DNA of 32,260 nucleotides from Candidatus Scybalocola faecipullorum (GTDB lineage: Bacteria; Bacillota; Clostridia; Lachnospirales; Lachnospiraceae), in assembly GCA_018716485.1 (NCBI GenBank), contig DVJY01000069.1, forward strand, positions 1 through 32,260, written 5' to 3'. Below, in pieces: positions 23,203 to 30,678 of the stretch. A program made the translations under genes and the position numbers. Numbering within the stretch: position 1 is the stretch's first letter; each line of letters begins with the position of its first letter. The notes below the pieces were generated by a model. The model had not been told where the DNA came from and did no database searches. It saw nothing but the letters and a program-made list of their open reading frames with translations.

Positions 23203-24303
23203 CTATTTCTTTCCTTTGATCATACGCATAATTTTTCTCGGAATATAAACGACTGCTGCGCCTATTTTAAACGTTACCGTGTTTTTAACATCTTCAGCCG
23301 TCAGTTTGCTGCCGTCATACAGCACATATTTCCAGTAATATGCTTTCGGATCTTTGATAAGAAACTGGATTTTATTTTGTTCTGCCGGTGTAAACAGACT
23401 TAAGTCCAATTCATCAAGTTCCTTGGCTCTCTTTAATTCTTTGCCGATACGTTCCGTATACTCCTGTTTATATGCATCGCCGATTCTTGAAAGTGTAAAC
23501 ATATAATTGTGATACCGTTTAAAATGATAATAGCCTTTAAACCGTTCCCACAATGCTTCATTGCCCTTCTGCATAAAAATATCCCGGATAAAATCATACT
23601 CTATATTCATACAGTATACTTTTTCCCGGCTGTTGACCGACGAATTAGGATTGTCCCTGCGGTTCATATAATACGGACGGTCCAAAAACATGCACCGTCT
23701 GGCATACATAAACGTCTGCCAGAAAAAACCGTTGTCCTGAAATGAAGCTCCCGGTGTTTCATTGTGCCTGATATGATATTTTTCAATAAAATCTCTGGCA
23801 TAAATGCCGCTCCACGTATTTAAGATAAACTTGGTCACATACGGCGTCTCGCTGGGATTGATCAGCTGATTGTAGTATTCCCCGTTTTTGTCCAAATGGT
23901 TATACGTCAGTGACATATTGCCGCTGTTTTCATTGCGCGCAAAACGGTAAAAATCTGCCTTCACAAAATCCAGCAGATTTTCTTTCGCCACTGCATATAA
24001 ATCTTCAAACATTGTCAAACTGACAAAATCATCAGGCTCCACAATACCGATATACTCTCCTGCCGCCCGGTCAAGTCCCACGTTCATCGCCTTGCCGTAG
24101 CCTCCGTTTTCTTTATGGATCACAATAAAACGGGAATCCTGCCGGGCATACCGGTCCAGTATTTCGGGCGATCCGTCAGTCGCACCGTCGTCAATACATA
24201 TAATCTCAATATCATGAAGTGTTTGTCGGCGCAGACTTTCAAGACATTCTTCCAGATACTGCTCCACATTGTATGTCGGAACAATAATCGATACTTTTGC
24301 CAT
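23203..24303 (-). CDS. GT2 family glycosyltransferase (second of three)
   Basis: A 366-residue GT2 enzyme. It opens with VSIIVPTYNVEQYLEECLESL, then CIDDGATDGS. In place of the usual D-x-D-D metal motif it shows IVEPDDFVS (about 87-95), where the first aspartate is glutamate, a variant seen in related polysaccharide enzymes. The C-terminus is basic (YIPRKIMRMIKGKK) and may touch the membrane. AGGAG stands 8 nt before the ATG at 24303; an ATG two codons upstream is too close to it. It is 17 nt after the first paralogue and 12 nt before the third, in one transcript. The sugar specificity is unknown. Confidence 0.9.
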   Translation of the reverse strand: MAKVSIIVPTYNVEQYLEECLESLRRQTLHDIEIICIDDGATDGSPEILDRYARQDSRFIVIHKENGGYGKAMNVGLDRAAGEYIGIVEPDDFVSLTMFEDLYAVAKENLLDFVKADFYRFARNENSGNMSLTYNHLDKNGEYYNQLINPSETPYVTKFILNTWSGIYARDFIEKYHIRHNETPGASFQDNGFFWQTFMYARRCMFLDRPYYMNRRDNPNSSVNSREKVYCMNIEYDFIRDIFMQKGNEALWERFKGYYHFKRYHNYMFTLSRIGDAYKQEYTERIGKELKRAKELDELDLSLFTPAEQNKIQFLIKDPKAYYWKYVLYDGSKLTAEDVKNTVTFKIGAAVVYIPRKIMRMIKGKK

Positions 24304-24320
24304 ATTCATTACTCCTGTGT

Positions 24321-25427
24321 TCAAATTCTGTCCATACAGAAATATTTTATTTTCAGGCAGTATATCTTTTTCAGGACTTTATAAGCCAGCGTCATTTCAA
24401 GCCCCTTTGCCTGCCCGCTGCCCTCGGGCTTTTTGCTCTGTTTGAACAAATAATTTTCCATCGTCCCGCTCTGAATCAGTTCTTTAAATTTTGCGTATTC
24501 TCCCTTGGAATAATAATATTTTTCACCTTTATCTTCAATGCCCAACTCATGAAATCCTCCTTGGATCAGACAGTTATAAAGCTGCCGGAAGCTTTCAGGT
24601 GTCGTTTGGATTTTCAGAGAATAAAGCAGACTGTTGAGCGCCTTGTTTGCGAAGCTCTGAGCTGCTTTCGCAGAAAATGCCGATTCACTTAAAAGAGCAT
24701 CATGAATTCTTTTCAGTGTCTCATAAGTGCAGAGCGGTGAAAGACTGAAGTTTGATGTAAGACTTGTTTTTGTATTCGTCCGATAGTTCATCAGCACCTT
24801 ATCGACGATCGTGATCCGCTGTGCCTTTGCTGTCGCCATCACAACGAAATACTGATCATTGGCTCTGGGAATTTCCTCAAACCAAAGATGCTCGCTTTTT
24901 ACAAACGATGTTCGGAACATTTTGTTCCACGCCACATTGGTAGATATGTTGAAAATATACTGAGGTGCGGTCTGAATAGAATATGGTATATGCTTAGGCA
25001 GTCTTTTTTTGTTAAGATAATAATCTTTACTGATATATACTTTACGGGCATCATCATACTGCCGCGCATCAGCAATGCATATATCCGCACGATCTTTATC
25101 CATCTGGTCTGCCATACGCATCAGCGCTGTTTTATCAAAAAAGTCATCGGCATCCCAAAAGACAACATACTCTCCTGTACATATACGAAGGCCTGCGTTT
25201 CTTGCCGTTCCGGCATATAAATTTTTCTGGTCGATCAGCGTAATTCTGTCGTCCTTTGCCATATAAGATTGTATCACATCCCGGGTGCGATCCGCCGACC
25301 CGTCATTGACACAGATAATTTCAATGTCTCTGCATGTCTGACCAATCACACTTTCAAGGCACTGTCCTATATATTTTTCTGCATTGTATGCCGGTATAAT
25401 TACCGAAACTCTTGGATTTTTACACAT
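24321..25427 (-). CDS. GT2 family glycosyltransferase (first of three)
   Basis: A 368-residue GT2 enzyme starting MCKNPRVSVIIPAYNAEKYIGQCLESV, with CVNDGSADRT and the metal-binding FWDADDFFDK (about 91-100). The distinct C-terminal domain is rich in Lys, Tyr and Phe and ends in a hydrophobic/basic segment (YKVLKKIYCLKIKYFC). GAGGG lies 7 nt before the ATG at 25427. It heads the three-gene glycosyltransferase unit. Upstream, an 11-bp direct repeat overlaps a possible promoter (25491-25524). No polymerase, flippase or nucleotide-sugar gene is adjacent, so the three may act with enzymes encoded elsewhere. Confidence 0.9.
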   Translation of the reverse strand: MCKNPRVSVIIPAYNAEKYIGQCLESVIGQTCRDIEIICVNDGSADRTRDVIQSYMAKDDRITLIDQKNLYAGTARNAGLRICTGEYVVFWDADDFFDKTALMRMADQMDKDRADICIADARQYDDARKVYISKDYYLNKKRLPKHIPYSIQTAPQYIFNISTNVAWNKMFRTSFVKSEHLWFEEIPRANDQYFVVMATAKAQRITIVDKVLMNYRTNTKTSLTSNFSLSPLCTYETLKRIHDALLSESAFSAKAAQSFANKALNSLLYSLKIQTTPESFRQLYNCLIQGGFHELGIEDKGEKYYYSKGEYAKFKELIQSGTMENYLFKQSKKPEGSGQAKGLEMTLAYKVLKKIYCLKIKYFCMDRI

Positions 25428-25490
25428 ATTCAACCCTCATTTTACATCAAACTCATAGATAACCGCTTGTATTATGAGTATAATAGGGCA

Positions 25491-25524
25491 ATGTTAAATC
25501 CAAAAGAAAAGTTATGTTAAATCC
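25491..25524 (-). repeat. Pair of 11-bp direct repeats before the GT2 operon
   Basis: GGATTTAACAT (minus strand) occurs at 25514-25524 and again at 25491-25501, 23 nt apart, about two turns of the helix. The first copy overlaps the stop of the DUF1275 gene. Either may carry a -35-like TTAACA, but no convincing -10 is placed. Confidence 0.5.
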
Positions 25525-26198
25525 ATGCAAAATGACTTGATTTTTCCGTCAGCCGCAGCTAAAAGCACTGCAGCGGCCGTCAGCGGAACTGCAACAATCA
25601 AGATACTCTGAAGGTGGAGCATCTGGTATAATGCATACTCAGCTGCGACACCTATGTGAAACGCAATCAGCGTCCCACCGAAAAACTTTGCCTTTTCCGC
25701 CTTTTTTCTTTTTTCCTCCGGGTCGTCGGACAAAAAATATTCTGTTGCGGATACAAATGTTTGTTTAACGTTATTTGTTGAAAAAATTGTAGAGCTTGCA
25801 TAGCCCTTGGCCCCTGTAAACACACACCACTGAAAGGCTGTCATAAAAAATGCAGGATACAACGCGATGATCGGATTGACAGATTCGGGAATACATGCCA
25901 GTACCACGGCTACCGCAGCCTCCAAAATGAGCGCTGTATATTTTAAAGGAAGTTTGGTCTTTTTGGCTAATATTGTTGCAGTCACCATGGAACCGCCGTA
26001 GATCAGCAGCGCTCCCACTCTCAATACCGCTTCGCCGAAATTTCTCCCTACGATGTCGCCCATAAGTTCAATCAGATTGGCCGTCTGTGCGGAACCGAAA
26101 ACCGCCATGCGCCCAAAAAGCGCATACGCTCCGAAAATACCGCCGCACACAGCCATCATATAGTGAATGGAAACTTCCAAATCATATCGTTGCTTCAT
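25512..26198 (-). CDS. YoaK/DUF1275 family membrane protein
   Basis: A 228-residue protein with about six membrane helices. The opening SIHYMMAVCGGIFGAYALFGRMAVFGSAQTANLIELMGDIV, with its Gly-rich first helix and the SAQTANLI motif, is typical of the DUF1275 (YoaK) family, and CVFTGAKGYASSTIFSTNNVKQTF is the second conserved block. The function is not established; a transporter is often proposed. GAGG precedes the ATG at 26198. It has its own promoter (26309-26336) and an unusual leader with two inverted repeats, suggesting regulated expression. No terminator was seen before the GT2 genes. Confidence 0.85.
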   Translation of the reverse strand: MKQRYDLEVSIHYMMAVCGGIFGAYALFGRMAVFGSAQTANLIELMGDIVGRNFGEAVLRVGALLIYGGSMVTATILAKKTKLPLKYTALILEAAVAVVLACIPESVNPIIALYPAFFMTAFQWCVFTGAKGYASSTIFSTNNVKQTFVSATEYFLSDDPEEKRKKAEKAKFFGGTLIAFHIGVAAEYALYQMLHLQSILIVAVPLTAAAVLLAAADGKIKSFCMDLT

Positions 26199-26212
26199 CT
26201 TTTCCTCTTTTC

Positions 26213-26231
26213 TGACGCACTTGCTGCGTCA
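26213..26231 (-). promoter_or_regulatory. Inverted repeat just upstream of the DUF1275 ribosome site
   Basis: Perfect 7-bp arms TGACGCA and TGCGTCA flank a 5-nt spacer. In RNA this forms a small hairpin a few bases before the GAGG site, so it could affect translation. Confidence 0.45.
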
Positions 26232-26242
26232 ATAATGGTAGA

Positions 26243-26262
26243 TTTGGAAGTTTACTTCCAAA
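26243..26262 (-). promoter_or_regulatory. 20-bp palindrome in the DUF1275 leader
   Basis: Perfect 9-bp arms TTTGGAAGT and ACTTCCAAA are separated by 2 nt, about 40 nt downstream of the predicted transcription start. The tight spacing suggests a dimeric DNA-binding protein rather than an RNA hairpin. A partial copy (AACTTCCAA-like, about 26170-26180) lies inside the first codons. Confidence 0.55.
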
Positions 26263-26308
26263 CTTTCCTCTTTCCGCATAAATCTTTTGTTAATGACTCC
26301 AATTTTCA

Positions 26309-26336
26309 ATTATAACACTTTATCTGTTTATGTAAA
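26309..26336 (-). promoter_or_regulatory. Promoter of the DUF1275 gene
   Basis: On the minus strand TTTACA (26331-26336) lies 16 nt before a perfect TATAAT (26309-26314). The leader to the ATG is about 105 nt. Confidence 0.65.
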
Positions 26337-26355
26337 GATGCCGAAGCTTTTTTTC

Positions 26356-27531
26356 TCATAAGTCAGCCTCTTTCTCTCTTTCCAGCGCCTTTGTCCTGCT
26401 TGGCAGTAATATTTTAAATGAGGTCTCCTCATTTTGGCTTTGGGCAGTAATAAACCCGCCATGAAGGCGGACAATCTCTCTGGCGATTGCCAAACCTAAG
26501 CCGGCGCCGCCGCTGTTTGTCATTCTGGCATCATCCAGTCTGTAAAATTTTTCAAATATTGATACCAGTTTATGTTCGGGAACCGTCCGTCCGTGGTTGG
26601 TGAAACAAATTTCCAATCGCTCATCCTCTTCTTTTGCGCTAATGCAAATTTCCGTGCCCTCATAACTGTAAGCCACTGCATTTTTCAGTATATTATTAAA
26701 AACTCTCGCCAATTTCTCCGGGTCAGCATAAATCAGCAAATTTTCATCCGCCGACAATTTCACTGTATTGCCATGGGCTTTAAGAATCGGGTAAAACTCA
26801 TCGACCATTTGCGTCAGCATATAATAAAGATCGATCGTCTCCTTTTCCAGTATGATGTGCGTCAGATTATACCGGGTAATATCAAAAAATTCATTGATCA
26901 ATTTCTCCAGACGCTCCGCCTTACCCGCTGCGATGTGCACATATTTTTCCCGCTGAGGCTGAGGCATATCCCGTACTTCATCAAGCAGGCTTAAATAACC
27001 GATCACAGATGTCAGCGGCGTCTTCAGGTCGTGCGCTAAATAAGTAATCAGATCATTTTTCTTTTCATTTTCTTCTTTCATCAGCTGCTGACGGTAGCGG
27101 ATATCTGACTTGATCTGAACAAGCTGCGCCGCAACCGATGCGTATTCTGAGGAAAAAACTTCACCGGCCTCGGATTCACTGTTCATATATTTTCCGATCA
27201 TTTTACAGATTTCGTCCACTGCCTGCTGTTTTTTATATTTTGCGTAAAGGTACGGAATCAGCACAACAGCAAAGCTGATAACAATAAATGCGGTCACGCC
27301 GACAACACCGACAGCCTGTCGGATTTTTCGCCAATTCGGTACGGGAATCCAAGATCCGACGCCATCTGATGACTCATAATAGAGAGTTTCTGTATAGTTG
27401 TACATCAGCCAGTCAAGCACGCTGCCGTTCAATACCTGATCCACAAACATATATATCAGCCCTGCCGCAAATACGATGGCCGCCAGAATAATCACAATTT
27501 TTATACTGTCAGGTATTTTTTTATCCTTCAA
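26356..27531 (-). CDS. VanS-like sensor histidine kinase
   Basis: A 391-residue membrane kinase. Helices at about 11-33 and 74-97 bracket a 40-residue outer loop (WLMYNYTETLYYESSDGVGSWIPVPNWRK), too small for a large sensor domain. His167 in LAHDLKTPLTSVIGYL is the phosphorylation site; NILKNAVAYS (N box) and GGAGLGLAIAREIV (G box) form the ATPase. The DLKTPLTS form and overall layout resemble VanS of glycopeptide-resistance clusters, but no vanHAX-type gene is present. The start overlaps the response-regulator stop by 11 nt, so the pair is co-translated. The signal is probably wall- or membrane-related (inference). Confidence 0.9.
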   Translation of the reverse strand: MKDKKIPDSIKIVIILAAIVFAAGLIYMFVDQVLNGSVLDWLMYNYTETLYYESSDGVGSWIPVPNWRKIRQAVGVVGVTAFIVISFAVVLIPYLYAKYKKQQAVDEICKMIGKYMNSESEAGEVFSSEYASVAAQLVQIKSDIRYRQQLMKEENEKKNDLITYLAHDLKTPLTSVIGYLSLLDEVRDMPQPQREKYVHIAAGKAERLEKLINEFFDITRYNLTHIILEKETIDLYYMLTQMVDEFYPILKAHGNTVKLSADENLLIYADPEKLARVFNNILKNAVAYSYEGTEICISAKEEDERLEICFTNHGRTVPEHKLVSIFEKFYRLDDARMTNSGGAGLGLAIAREIVRLHGGFITAQSQNEETSFKILLPSRTKALEREKEADL

Positions 27532-28213
27532 TTTTATATCCGCACCCCCATACTGTTTTTATATATTTCGGTTTTTCGAAAGAATCATTCATTTTTTCCC
27601 TAAGATGCCGGATATGCACGGTAATCGTATTATTGCTTTTACTGTAATACTCATCACCCCATATTTGATGGAACAGTGATTCTGCACTGACAACTTTGCC
27701 CCGCTCTCTGCAAAGAATATATAAAATTGAAAATTCGGTCGGTGTCAGCGAAAGCGGTTTCTCATCCAGATAACATTCATGGGTTCTTGCATTGAGCACC
27801 AGGCCGGACACCGCGATCACATCGTCATCATCCGCTCCCGTATTATACCGTTTGTACCGGCGCAGCTGAGCTTTCACCCTTGCAATCAGTTCCAGCGGGC
27901 GAAACGGCTTTGTCATATAATCATCGGCTCCCAAAGCCAGACCGGTTATTTTATCGATTTCTTCGCCTTTTGCCGTCAGCATAATGACCGGATAATTATA
28001 TTTCTCACGAATTTTCCCACATAGATCAAAGCCGCTCATTCCCGGCAGCATCACATCCAATATGGCAAGATCTGCCGGATGTTTTTCAATATAGTCCAGC
28101 GCCCCGGCAGCTGTGTAATATTTATATACTGTATAATCCTCGCTTTTTAAATACAACTCGATCAAATCCGCAATTTCCTTTTCGTCGTCGACAATGAGTA
28201 TCTTTTCTTTCAT
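27521..28213 (-). CDS. VanR-like OmpR family response regulator
   Basis: A 230-residue DNA-binding regulator. The receiver domain (1-115) shows acidic Asp9/Asp10, phospho-acceptor Asp53 in LAILDVMLPG, the Thr of VIMLTAKGEE and Lys of MTKPFRPLEL. The winged helix (about 130-228) ends in NTITVHIRHLREKMNDSFEKPKYIKTVWGCGYKIEG. It is the first gene of the two-gene unit with the kinase. AAGGAAGG precedes the ATG at 28213. The -10 TATAAT upstream (28237-28242) lacks a good -35 and is preceded by a small palindrome, consistent with activator control, possibly autoregulation. Confidence 0.94.
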   Translation of the reverse strand: MKEKILIVDDEKEIADLIELYLKSEDYTVYKYYTAAGALDYIEKHPADLAILDVMLPGMSGFDLCGKIREKYNYPVIMLTAKGEEIDKITGLALGADDYMTKPFRPLELIARVKAQLRRYKRYNTGADDDDVIAVSGLVLNARTHECYLDEKPLSLTPTEFSILYILCRERGKVVSAESLFHQIWGDEYYSKSNNTITVHIRHLREKMNDSFEKPKYIKTVWGCGYKIEG

Positions 28214-28236
28214 CTTGATGCCTTCCTTTCGGTTTC

Positions 28237-28280
28237 ATTATACATGGGCACATCGTGCAAAATATTAGTTTTTTCCTAAT
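28237..28280 (-). promoter_or_regulatory. Candidate regulated promoter of the VanRS-like pair
   Basis: On the minus strand TATAAT (28237-28242) has no -35 match at 16-18 nt. GCAC-GAT-GTGC (28248-28258) lies in the spacer and a second repeat, ATTAG/CTAAT (28264-28280), just beyond. This resembles an activator-dependent promoter. Confidence 0.4.
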
Positions 28281-28297
28281 TTTTTGTAAATTTATAA

Positions 28298-28340
28298 ACG
28301 TGCAGAGCCAGCTCCTTCTTCAAGGTTCTGACCTGCACGT
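28298..28340. terminator. Hairpin terminator after degV, probably bidirectional
   Basis: Arms ACGTGCAG and CTGCACGT, with further pairing inside, lie between degV and the response regulator. On the minus strand the tail is TTTATAAATTT; on the plus strand it is TTTTTT. It would end the degV transcript. Confidence 0.7.
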
Positions 28341-28351
28341 TTTTTCGTTTA

Positions 28352-29209
28352 TCAATACAGTCTGACCATACATCCGATCCCAAGCGCCCCCGGACCGGTA
28401 TGGCACGAGATACTCAGCGGAAGCACACCGCAGTATACATCATAGTCCGGGAAATGCTCCTGAACGGTCTGACGCCACGCTTCTCCTTCTTTCGGATCAC
28501 CGGAATAAGCTGTGCCAAGCCAGACATCTTTTCCCGAAAACCGTCTCGCCAGTTCACTTTCAAGCGCTTCAATCATGACCCGCCGGGCGCTTTTCCAACC
28601 GCGGACTTTTTTATACGCATTCAGCTTGTCTCCCTGTATCTGCAGCACTGGCTTAATATTGAGTACGCTGCCCACTGCTGCCGCGGCCGGCGTGATCCGG
28701 CCGCCTTTTTGAAGATATTTTAAAGTATCCACTGTAATAAATATACTTGCATCAAGCCCTGTCTGTTCAAGAATATCCCGAATTTTTTCTGCCGCAAGCC
28801 CCTGCTTTACAAAATACAGTGCATCCAGTACCGCCTGGCGCTGTGTTGCTGAAATCCGCTTATTGTCCACAACGAGCACTTTACCGTCAAAATCCTCTGC
28901 CAGCAGCCTGGCGCTGGCGGCCGAACTGCTTAATCCGCTTGACATCGGGATATAAATGACCCTGTCATAATGTTTGAGCAGCCCTTCCCAAGTTTCTATG
29001 ACCTCTCCCGGTGCCGGCTGCGATGTTGAAATTTCTGTATTCTGCTCCAAATGTCTGTAAAAGTCTGCCTGTGTCAATGTCCGTCCTTCATAATAAACTT
29101 TGCCGTCAATAAAGAATGGCATTGGAATCAGTGTCACACCCCATGCCTTTGCTTCCTCGGCGGTAATACCGCTGTTCGTGTCCGCCGCAACTGCAATGCC
29201 TTCTCCCAT
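28352..29209 (-). CDS. DegV family fatty acid-binding protein (FakB-like)
   Basis: A 285-residue DegV/FakB protein. FakB proteins hold a fatty acid while the FakA kinase phosphorylates it for phospholipid synthesis. The opening IAVAADTNSGITAEEA, the STSQPAPGEV loop (about 58-67), MSSGLSSSAASA and the late SCHTGPGALG match the family pattern around the fatty-acid head-group. No fakA is adjacent, and several DegV paralogues are usual in Clostridia. ATG 29209 is chosen: GGAG lies 8 nt upstream, whereas the in-frame GTG at 29218 is too close to it. It has a consensus promoter (29275-29302) and a terminator hairpin downstream, so is a single-gene unit. Confidence 0.92.
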   Translation of the reverse strand: MGEGIAVAADTNSGITAEEAKAWGVTLIPMPFFIDGKVYYEGRTLTQADFYRHLEQNTEISTSQPAPGEVIETWEGLLKHYDRVIYIPMSSGLSSSAASARLLAEDFDGKVLVVDNKRISATQRQAVLDALYFVKQGLAAEKIRDILEQTGLDASIFITVDTLKYLQKGGRITPAAAAVGSVLNIKPVLQIQGDKLNAYKKVRGWKSARRVMIEALESELARRFSGKDVWLGTAYSGDPKEGEAWRQTVQEHFPDYDVYCGVLPLSISCHTGPGALGIGCMVRLY

Positions 29210-29274
29210 TATCATCACTCCATCATTTCCGGCACGGCATACAGGAGTTCTGCCGTACTGCCCCTAATATTACA

Positions 29275-29302
29275 ATTATAAATCATGGTTTTGGATTGTC
29301 AA
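29275..29302 (-). promoter_or_regulatory. Consensus promoter of degV overlapping the ctpA stop
   Basis: On the minus strand a perfect TTGACA (29297-29302) lies 16 nt before a perfect TATAAT (29275-29280). The TGA within TTGACA (29299-29301) is the ctpA stop codon. A 6-bp hairpin (ACGGCA/TGCCGT, 29234-29256) follows in the leader. Confidence 0.75.
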
Positions 29303-30507
29303 TCGCTTTGCAGCATTTTTTCCACTTCACTGACTGCGGCCTCCAACTGTGTATCCGACGCACTGTTTTCATCTGCCGCCACTTTTACATCCGGAGTGAC
29401 TCCAATGCCATGAATACATTCGCCGTTTGGCGTATAATATTTGGCACTCGTCAGCTTTACTGCCGAACCGTCTGAGAGCGGAATAATATATTGGACAATC
29501 CCTTTCCCGTAGGTCTGCTCTCCCACAATTTCTGCCCAATCGTAATCCTGAAGCGCTGCTGCAAATATTTCCGATGCACTGGCGCTGTCACCATTTACAA
29601 GAACTGCCATCGGTATATCCAAAACTTCTTCATTATCTGCATATTCTTCTTCTTTACTGCCGTTCTTATCAATCGTATAAACGAGCAGTCCTTCCGGAAG
29701 CAGCCGATCAAGAATACTGCATACAGAATCCACATTACCGCCCGGATTTCCCCGCACATCAACAATCAGCCCTCGAATATTCTGCGACTGGAGATCACTG
29801 ACCGCATTGTCAAACTGCTCAACAGTAACCTCATCAAAGGCTGTAATCTGTATATATCCTATATTATCTTTCAGCATGGAATACGCCACCGTCTGAGCAT
29901 CCATTTTCCTTCGGGTCATTGTTTTTTCTAATGTTTCGCCTGTACTTTCTCTATAAACGCCGATTGTGACTTCTGTTCCTTCTTCGCCTTGGATTTTAGA
30001 GACAGCGGTGTCCAGATCCATATCCTGAACACTCTCTCCTTCGATACTGATAATTGTATCACCTTCAAGCAGACCGGCGGCTTCTCCTGGTCCATCCTCT
30101 GTCACAGTCACAATGACCATGTTTCCCGTCTCCTGATCTGTCGTTACTGTCACGCCGATACCAACATAAACCCCCTGCGAATCATTCATCAGCTGTTCAT
30201 ATTCTTCAGGCGTGTAATAAGCTGTATATCGTTCATCCAGTCCGCTGATATAGCCTTTATACAGAGTATCCATCATTTCATCAGGATCTATATTGTCGGC
30301 CTCTAAGTAGTATGTGTCAAGAACGCTGTCTAATTCACTGATTTTTTCCAATATTTCACTGTATCTCTGGCTTTGATCTTTATCAAGGGCAGTTGCATTG
30401 ACCGCTATGCGGGCGTAAATGTCATCTGAAAAAAATACGCCGGCACCGAATGCGATCACTGCAGCTGCCACTATCATAAAAATATTGTTTAACCGCTTTC
30501 CGCTCAT
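29299..30507 (-). CDS. ctpA: S41 carboxy-terminal processing protease (CtpA/CtpB-like)
   Basis: A 402-residue protease with an N-terminal signal anchor (about 8-26), so it acts outside the membrane. A PDZ domain (about 110-195, GIGVTVTTDQETGNMVIVTVTEDGPGEAAGL) precedes the S41 domain. The catalytic Ser310 in GDSASASEIF and Lys335 in EQTYGKGIVQ are 25 residues apart, as in Bacillus CtpB. The ATG at 30507 is chosen because AGAGG lies 9 nt upstream; an ATG three codons earlier abuts it. It follows ftsX after 171 nt containing a hairpin, an order also known next to ftsEX in Bacillus. It probably trims wall or division proteins. No LysM/M23 wall hydrolase is present here. Confidence 0.93.
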   Translation of the reverse strand: MSGKRLNNIFMIVAAAVIAFGAGVFFSDDIYARIAVNATALDKDQSQRYSEILEKISELDSVLDTYYLEADNIDPDEMMDTLYKGYISGLDERYTAYYTPEEYEQLMNDSQGVYVGIGVTVTTDQETGNMVIVTVTEDGPGEAAGLLEGDTIISIEGESVQDMDLDTAVSKIQGEEGTEVTIGVYRESTGETLEKTMTRRKMDAQTVAYSMLKDNIGYIQITAFDEVTVEQFDNAVSDLQSQNIRGLIVDVRGNPGGNVDSVCSILDRLLPEGLLVYTIDKNGSKEEEYADNEEVLDIPMAVLVNGDSASASEIFAAALQDYDWAEIVGEQTYGKGIVQYIIPLSDGSAVKLTSAKYYTPNGECIHGIGVTPDVKVAADENSASDTQLEAAVSEVEKMLQSD

Positions 30508-30639
30508 CTCTATCATCCTCTATCTGTCTGTAATACTGTACTGAAATCACTTTGCCTCAATATCACACTATCAATGTATGCTCTTTTTTTATATGGAATA
30601 CATCGGTTCTTCGCCCGACGGGCGTATTGCACAAGAAAT

Positions 30640-30671
30640 CAGCCGGAACAAAAAGCTTTTCGTTCCGGCTG
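30640..30671 (-). terminator. Hairpin terminator after ftsX
   Basis: On the minus strand perfect 10-bp arms CAGCCGGAAC and GTTCCGGCTG enclose a 12-nt A/T-rich loop. The tail ATTTCTTGTG is only moderately U-rich, so read-through into ctpA is possible. A smaller CGCCC/GGGCG repeat (30612-30624) follows. Confidence 0.65.
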
Positions 30672-30678
30672 ACACATA

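Noticed and set aside
26356-28213. A glycopeptide-resistance cluster suggested by VanR/VanS resemblance
   Set aside because: No D-Ala-D-Lac ligase, VanH dehydrogenase, VanX dipeptidase or related gene lies in the window; VanRS-like pairs are common in Clostridia without resistance genes.
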